Below, one piece after another: positions 58,691 through 64,000 of a stretch of 64,000 bases of DNA. The stretch covers positions 496,001 to 560,000 of the forward strand of contig JAUJPP010000007.1 of the NCBI GenBank assembly GCA_030562195.1, read 5' to 3'. Within the stretch, counting starts at the first letter, position 1. Each line of letters begins with the position of its first letter. A program made the position numbers and the translations under genes. Source of the DNA: Nipponacmea schrenckii (Eukaryota > Mollusca > Gastropoda > Lottiidae). The notes under the pieces are model-generated. The model saw nothing but the letters and a program-made list of their open reading frames with translations. It did no database searches and was not told the origin of the DNA.

Positions 58691-59045
58691 AGTAGTGTTT
58701 AAAATAACAACCCGAAAACATTATAAAGATGATGTTTAGAATAATAACCCAAATTATCAACAATATGATATTTAAAATAATAACCACAATGCATCAACAC
58801 GATGGTATTTAAAAAAAAATAACCCCAATGCATGGTGATGTTTTAAAAAAATACCCTGAAAACATTAACACTTTAGTTTTGAAAGCAATAACCCCAAATG
58901 CATCACAAAGGTGGTATTTAAAATAATAACCCAAAAACATCAACAAGATGGTATTTAAAATCATAACCCAAACGCATTAACAGGATAGTTTTTAAAATAA
59001 TAACCCCAAAACATCAACAAGATGGTTTTTAAAATAATAATATAA
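58691..59045 (+). repeat. Diverged edge of the 40-bp minisatellite
   Basis: Decayed units with phrases such as aataacccaaaaacatcaac and aagatggtatttaaaataat continue for about nine copies. The array is therefore homogeneous on the side nearest the gene and degraded on the far side. Confidence 0.8.
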
Positions 59046-60274
59046 CTAAACCTAACATATTGTAATTTCAAATAAATGATTTTGTTTCATTTTCAGATAC
59101 ATTCACATATTTGTCTTTATTTTATATCAAATGTCACCATCATGAATAGTATTTTATTACTATTAATCATATATCATTTTACATCTGAGATGGTAAACAA
59201 TAATCAGTATCTTTCGAGTATTATAATCCAGAAGAAGTATATTATACCATAGTTTCAAGTCTAGTATATTTGAATCTGAGAAAACGCATTTAAAAGTCTG
59301 TTTGAAACCCTGTAAGTGGGCTATGTAAAAAAATATATATATTATTGTAAGGTAATTCGTCAGTTGCTAAATTTCAGATTGTACAATTTAAAACTTGAGG
59401 GTTGTTCCAAAGATTTTTTTTCTTGTCTGGTTTATTGGATCCTTATACATGAAAAACCTATGATATTAACCTAATCACTAACTATGATTAAAAATGGAAT
59501 AGTTCTTTTAAATAATTAAAACTCATAGGATGAAAAATGGAAAACAACCCAAGATTAAAAAGAATAAAACACTTCACTAATAAATATGACAATTTCTACC
59601 TATAATGAAAATCATCGTAAACTTCGCAGTATACAAAAGAAGTTCTCAAACCATACAATAATTATAAAACATTTCATTTAATCATAAGAACACCGATAGG
59701 ACGACACAGAAAGAAATTCAAGCCTAAATATTGATTCGAATAGAAGAACATTTGTTTAAGAAGAAAATCTACCTAAGGTCACGTTATGTAAACAAACCTG
59801 ATGTTTCTAATCAAACAGATTATTTAAAAGAATAATTCATGTGAAACACTATAGGACTGGAATATGTCTATGTAAACTTGTTTTGTTCTTTCAAAATTTC
59901 TTAGATGATGAGAAATTTAATTGGCGGAAGGTTATTTCTAAAACTAGTGGTTTTGTGTGCAGTCAAGCGGATGTTGATAAAATGTAGTGGTTTACTTTCA
60001 TTTTGTTTAGTTCAAAATTTTCATGATCATGCTATATTAACATTTTGTACAAAAATGTTGGTCAGGCTTTCATGTGACATATAGAAAAGTTTTCAACGAG
60101 ATTTCTGGAAAAAGTTATGGAAAGTTGAATTTCGTGATTTATCATTGAAACAGATGGCAAATGAATTGGTGGACCGAGTCCATATCATATGATATCAAAC
60201 TGTTTTTTTGAGGTATATGAGGCACTATTTATGGGGTGTTTTTTTTTTTGATTTAATAAAATTTTGTTTCTTTT
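59046..60274. other. Spacer, nothing recognised
   Basis: No protein-like ORF, RNA gene or clear repeat was seen. If the proposed first exon at 62.9 kb is right, this lies within the fucosyltransferase 5' intron. Confidence 0.4.
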
Positions 60275-60442
60275 TTATCTAACAACATCGGCCACACTCC
60301 ATTCGGATTCCAAAGCATGTCCCAATTTCTGTTCATTTGATAATAAAGGATTATCTCCCTTGATAATAAAGCCATCAGCTGTCCAATGCATTGAATTAAA
60401 ATGTTCCTTCACGAGAGTAACCAAATTCCCCTTTTTAACCAT
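60275..60442 (-). CDS. Small 55-codon ORF, possible exon or fragment
   Basis: ATG (plus-strand CAT at 60440-60442) to TAA (60275-60277) on the minus strand reads MVKKGNLVTLVKEHFNSMHW and later NPLLSNEQKLGHALESEWSV. The composition looks protein-like rather than translated spacer, and an acceptor-like ttaaattag lies just upstream. I do not recognise it. It could be the last exon of an unseen gene, a transposon remnant or chance. Confidence 0.25.
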   Translation of the reverse strand: MVKKGNLVTLVKEHFNSMHWTADGFIIKGDNPLLSNEQKLGHALESEWSVADVVR

Positions 60443-62845
60443 AAAATCACAACTAATTTAAGAAAACCTCCACTGACATCACTGATTTCCCATCGTGAGG
60501 CATTACATCACGAGAATTAAGTTTAACTCTTAATATATCAATAGTATTCGAACCCCAAAATTATGCAAAGGGTCAAGTTCTAAAGCTATACCTTCGAAGA
60601 GAAACTATATGCCCTAACCGCACCTGGGATAGTTAAAACAAGACTTACTAACTGAAATCGCATCTTATTTATTCGTATATGGGAGAAGAATTATAATTAT
60701 ATCACTACTAAATCTTCGAAACCTTTTAGGAATATATAACATCATTTCCTATTAAAGTAGTCAAGGTTATATATCAATTCCAAAATCAATGATACACGAT
60801 ACTCGAAAATGATATTTTGGTGCAATTGTTATCTTCTAGTCAGGCTAGTTTGTTCTAATGGTTGTCTGGAAGAGGAATATCTTTGACAGTAAGAAATCAA
60901 GACGAAAGCCAAGACGCAACAATGTCCAATTAAAATGTCACGATATACACACAGTATGGCGCTATTTGTATACATCAGATGCAGAAGAGCACAATTAGAA
61001 ACTCCATTCCCCATTCCAGTTTTTTTTTTCAAAACCACCATAATTTGATGCCAGAGATTCAAAATAAAATGTCCATTAAAGTTATCATCCTTTACATAAT
61101 CAAAGGAAAATTTGAAAGTCAATATTTCTATCGCATGATCACTCTTACTTACACCGACACTTTTTATTCCTCATTAGTACCTGTGACATTATCGACCATC
61201 ATTATCACTAAACATATGCATTGTATCGGAAACATATCCTTTATCAGATCTTACATGTTGAAATCGCAACCTACCCCCGACTTCTTAATGGAGCGTTAAT
61301 GTTTCTTGCTTTTCATGTCAACTCGCCTTTATATTTGCTCATATTCTTCAAGTTAATAATTGATAAAGAAAACCCTAGTATCAAATAGTATTGAATTAAA
61401 TATTTTATAAACCGCTTCTTGATAAAGAGTTTCGTGATGTACAAAATATTTGCATATTATAGCTGGAAGCAACAAAAGGCATCCAGCATCCGGATTGATT
61501 TCAATCATGATCAAATTTGCAATTTAACTTTTCCTTTCATCACGGGATGTGTTCGTTAATAGTACAGTATCACAATCTTTCAGGATATTGCGATATATAT
61601 TATAAATATAACTTTACTTTTTTCATGTGGGTTGTTTTGTTTCATGATGTTAATAATCAATGTTGATCGCTTCAAGTGATTCTCATTTAACTGATCAAGA
61701 AGATGACAATAGCGTTGTTTCAACTAATACTAGACGCGTTAATAAACGAGTTTAGCAATCGCTATGGTTACTTTTGAATTCATTCTTTATGCTTTCAACA
61801 TAGATCTTTAACAAAAACAGGTATACTCTCATCACAAGTTAAAATCAAAATACATACAGTATATTATAGAAAAGAACTCAATGGTAAAAGAATTAAAATT
61901 TAATCTTCAAAGAAGTATAAAATACAACTATAAATATAAACAGGAATAGACAAAACAATTCATTATCATGACGTGAACAAACTACACACATTGTTCATAT
62001 AGTGGATATTTAATAACTGTCTTTTGTTATGTAATATTAACAAAATAAATCATACCTTCAATATGGAAATGCTAGACGAATTCCATTATCCTTTACAGTG
62101 TTTCTTAATTACAAGAAGCCCTGTAATGTAGTAAACCGTCGCCATGCTAATAGGAATATAAGATGAGAACTGACAGCATCTAACAGTTTATTCTGGCTTT
62201 GAATACTCAATAGGTTGTCAGATGAAGTCATTGGAGCGAGCAATTCCTATAGAAAATATCACTTCCTGTCTGCTAAGCTCTAATCGATTCGATATTATAT
62301 TTTATTCACATACAGGATAGGCTCGTTTTCCACATTTAACTTTGTGAGAACGATAATTAAAACTGTCACTCTTGACTTGTAAGTCTTACTTTGAAAAACT
62401 CCTACCAGATCGATGGTTTCATTTGGTCTCCTTTCACGCTTTTGCCAACGGTGCTGCAAGGTCTGCATGCAGGTCAAGAAATAGTTTCTGCAGCCAACCT
62501 ACAAAAGTTATTCACAGCGCAAAAGACGTTATCATTACCAAAATAACTACTGGCTAATGCATTTCACATACTGAGAATTACAGTTGTAGATTCACTAAAT
62601 GAGTGTCCATGCCGCTGAAATTAATTTGTTTCAATCGGACATCTCATTTTGGCTTTGTATTTTCAGCCAGTCGTAAGACATGAGATAATTATTGTTTGTT
62701 TTTATATCATTTATGTATCTTATGTTTCTGAAGGCAAAAATTTTGATATTGAGATTAAAAGATATTTTTAATCTTCGTACCCGCTGAAGAATGTACATTT
62801 CAGAATGTTATTAAATTTGATGAAGATAAATAAAATATGAACATA
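60443..62845. other. Spacer, nothing recognised
   Basis: AT-rich sequence. The longest ORFs here (about 100 codons on each strand near 61 kb) have no family resemblance and overlap one another, so I treat them as chance. Confidence 0.4.
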
Positions 62846-63016
62846 AAATTGTAGTTCTCAAGAATTGTCAAGATCAATCAACTTACCTGGTGTCAGAATC
62901 AGTAACAGAATCCCTTAAAATCTGGAAAACTCACAAAACTAAATCATTTTTGCAAAACGCTTAAATCAATTAAGAATTTTTCAATAATCAAATGCATCTT
63001 TATGGATACTTATTTA
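62846..63016 (-). repeat. Dispersed segment with conserved splice donor, copy B; possible first exon
   Basis: The reverse complement of this stretch matches 55121-55312 over most of its length, including gagttttccagattttaagg and the donor CACCAG|GTAAGTT. The donor faces the fucosyltransferase: the exon side ends at 62887, and the next good acceptor on the minus strand is the one at 57717. It could therefore be a non-coding first exon of that gene. Equally it may be one copy of a dispersed repeat. Confidence 0.6.
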
Positions 63017-64000
63017 GTTTTTTGATATTTATTTATTTATTATGTTAGTTGTAGCAACTTGAAGCAACTGGGAGAATATGATAGACTACTGGATTTAGTA
63101 CCTTTGAACTCAACGGCGGTTGTAAACGCCACAATCCTCTTTAGCTCCTTAAGTTTTATGAACGTTAGAATTTTATTTTCCTAAAAAGTAGTAATCCATC
63201 TTTTATTTGTCATGTTGTTAGATACCGGACTATCGTGTTATCAATCTACCCAGAAAACATCAATGAACAGAATCACAACCTGTCCTGTAATGGCACGCTA
63301 TAAGAATAAAATAAAAGGAAATCTTACTGAAGAAAATTGGACTGATTAGAATAGAATCTAATGGGGTAGGAAAGAAAATCCATCAATAATCTTCAAAATT
63401 GATTCTTTCTTTCGTGTTCAAACTAAACACAGCAATGGAATGTTGAGCAACATAACTAAGTTAATTCTCAGACACAACACAATGACCGCGTTTCTGCTGA
63501 AACTTGAAAATACCGGACACTTTCATTTAATGGACGACTCGTTACTCAACATGATACTTGAATACACATGTATTACAAATTTAAATCTCACTCTGAAACA
63601 CATTTCACAAACTTATAATCTATTGAAGGCTTCCGATCTATTCTCCGTTGGTTCGTTCTGGGTCTGTCCCTCCTATTTGTGTGATTGGTACATGTAGTTA
63701 TTTTTACCTTGATTTGTACATTTATATGGTTACAAAATCAAGCCAAACTTTTTCTGGGCATGTTTAAAGGTTAAAGGTCTTACTTGACAACACTTGTAAA
63801 CAATTGCAATTTTAATTTTTTTTGGCAAAACTGCTCTTGATATTATGGGTCAAAATATTGTAGCGAAAGGACCTCGGATATACACAGAATAGGTCAGAAA
63901 ATTTAAGGGCGAATGATTTCTAACTAAACCTATCTATTCTATCTACAAATCCTGGGCAAAGTATTAAAATCAGCTATAGAAACACCGCATATCTACACAA
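63017..64000. other. Window end, nothing recognised
   Basis: An 85-codon ORF on the plus strand near 63.44-63.70 kb shows no family resemblance. No repeat or RNA gene was seen. Confidence 0.4.

Noticed and set aside
58578..58787. 69-codon hydrophobic ORF on the minus strand
   Set aside because: It is a translation of diverged minisatellite units.

Overview
This is animal nuclear DNA: AT-rich, with long intergenic spacers, small exons split by GT-AG introns, and many decayed repeats. The protein set (calpain-5 type calpain, ADAM10/Kuzbanian, Draper/CED-1/MEGF10, PEX11-gamma, a GT11 alpha-1,2-fucosyltransferase), the tRNA-headed SINE and the GTCC-rich dispersed repeats fit a lophotrochozoan, most likely a mollusc (gastropod-like). 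The taxon is an inference; no marker in the window settles it.

Layout. 1-2.3 kb: upstream of the first gene, no coding seen. 2.3-11.8 kb (+): a 12-exon calpain-5-like gene whose catalytic Cys is replaced by Thr; its introns hold a decayed transposon-type coding remnant on the minus strand (5.4-6.2 kb) and a run of diverged ~150-bp repeats (10.3-11.4 kb). 11.8-15.1 kb: convergent 3' spacer with a SINE flanked by a 12-bp target-site duplication, followed by a 139-bp tandem duplication. 15.1-22.1 kb (-): a 14-exon ADAM10 gene with an intact zinc site, carrying a palindromic MITE in one intron. 22.1-28.7 kb: head-to-head spacer. 28.7-40.2 kb (+): a 22-exon Draper/MEGF10 engulfment receptor with EMI domain, EGF repeats, one membrane span, an NPxY motif and an ITAM. 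40.7-42.1 kb: dead non-LTR retrotransposon. 43.4-44.9 kb (+): four-exon PEX11-gamma gene. 46.8-47.9 kb (+): a single-exon 386-residue protein I do not recognise. 48-56 kb: repeat-rich spacer (dispersed repeats, LINE 3' fragment, 35-bp-type minisatellite, SINE fragment, a fold-back-like element with C-rich and G-rich arms). 56.7-57.7 kb (-): alpha-1,2-fucosyltransferase, with a 40-bp minisatellite just upstream. 59-64 kb: mostly non-coding; one 55-codon ORF and one segment at 62.85-63.02 kb that may be a non-coding first exon of the fucosyltransferase.

The genes are not an operon or a single pathway. The most noteworthy biology is the pseudoprotease calpain (Cys to Thr, the other catalytic residues kept), the ITAM-bearing Draper receptor built partly from identical-length phase 1-1 EGF exons, and the unrecognised 386-residue gene. 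Exon boundaries were derived by hand from reading frame, splice consensus and family resemblance; the summed coding lengths of all four spliced genes are divisible by three.
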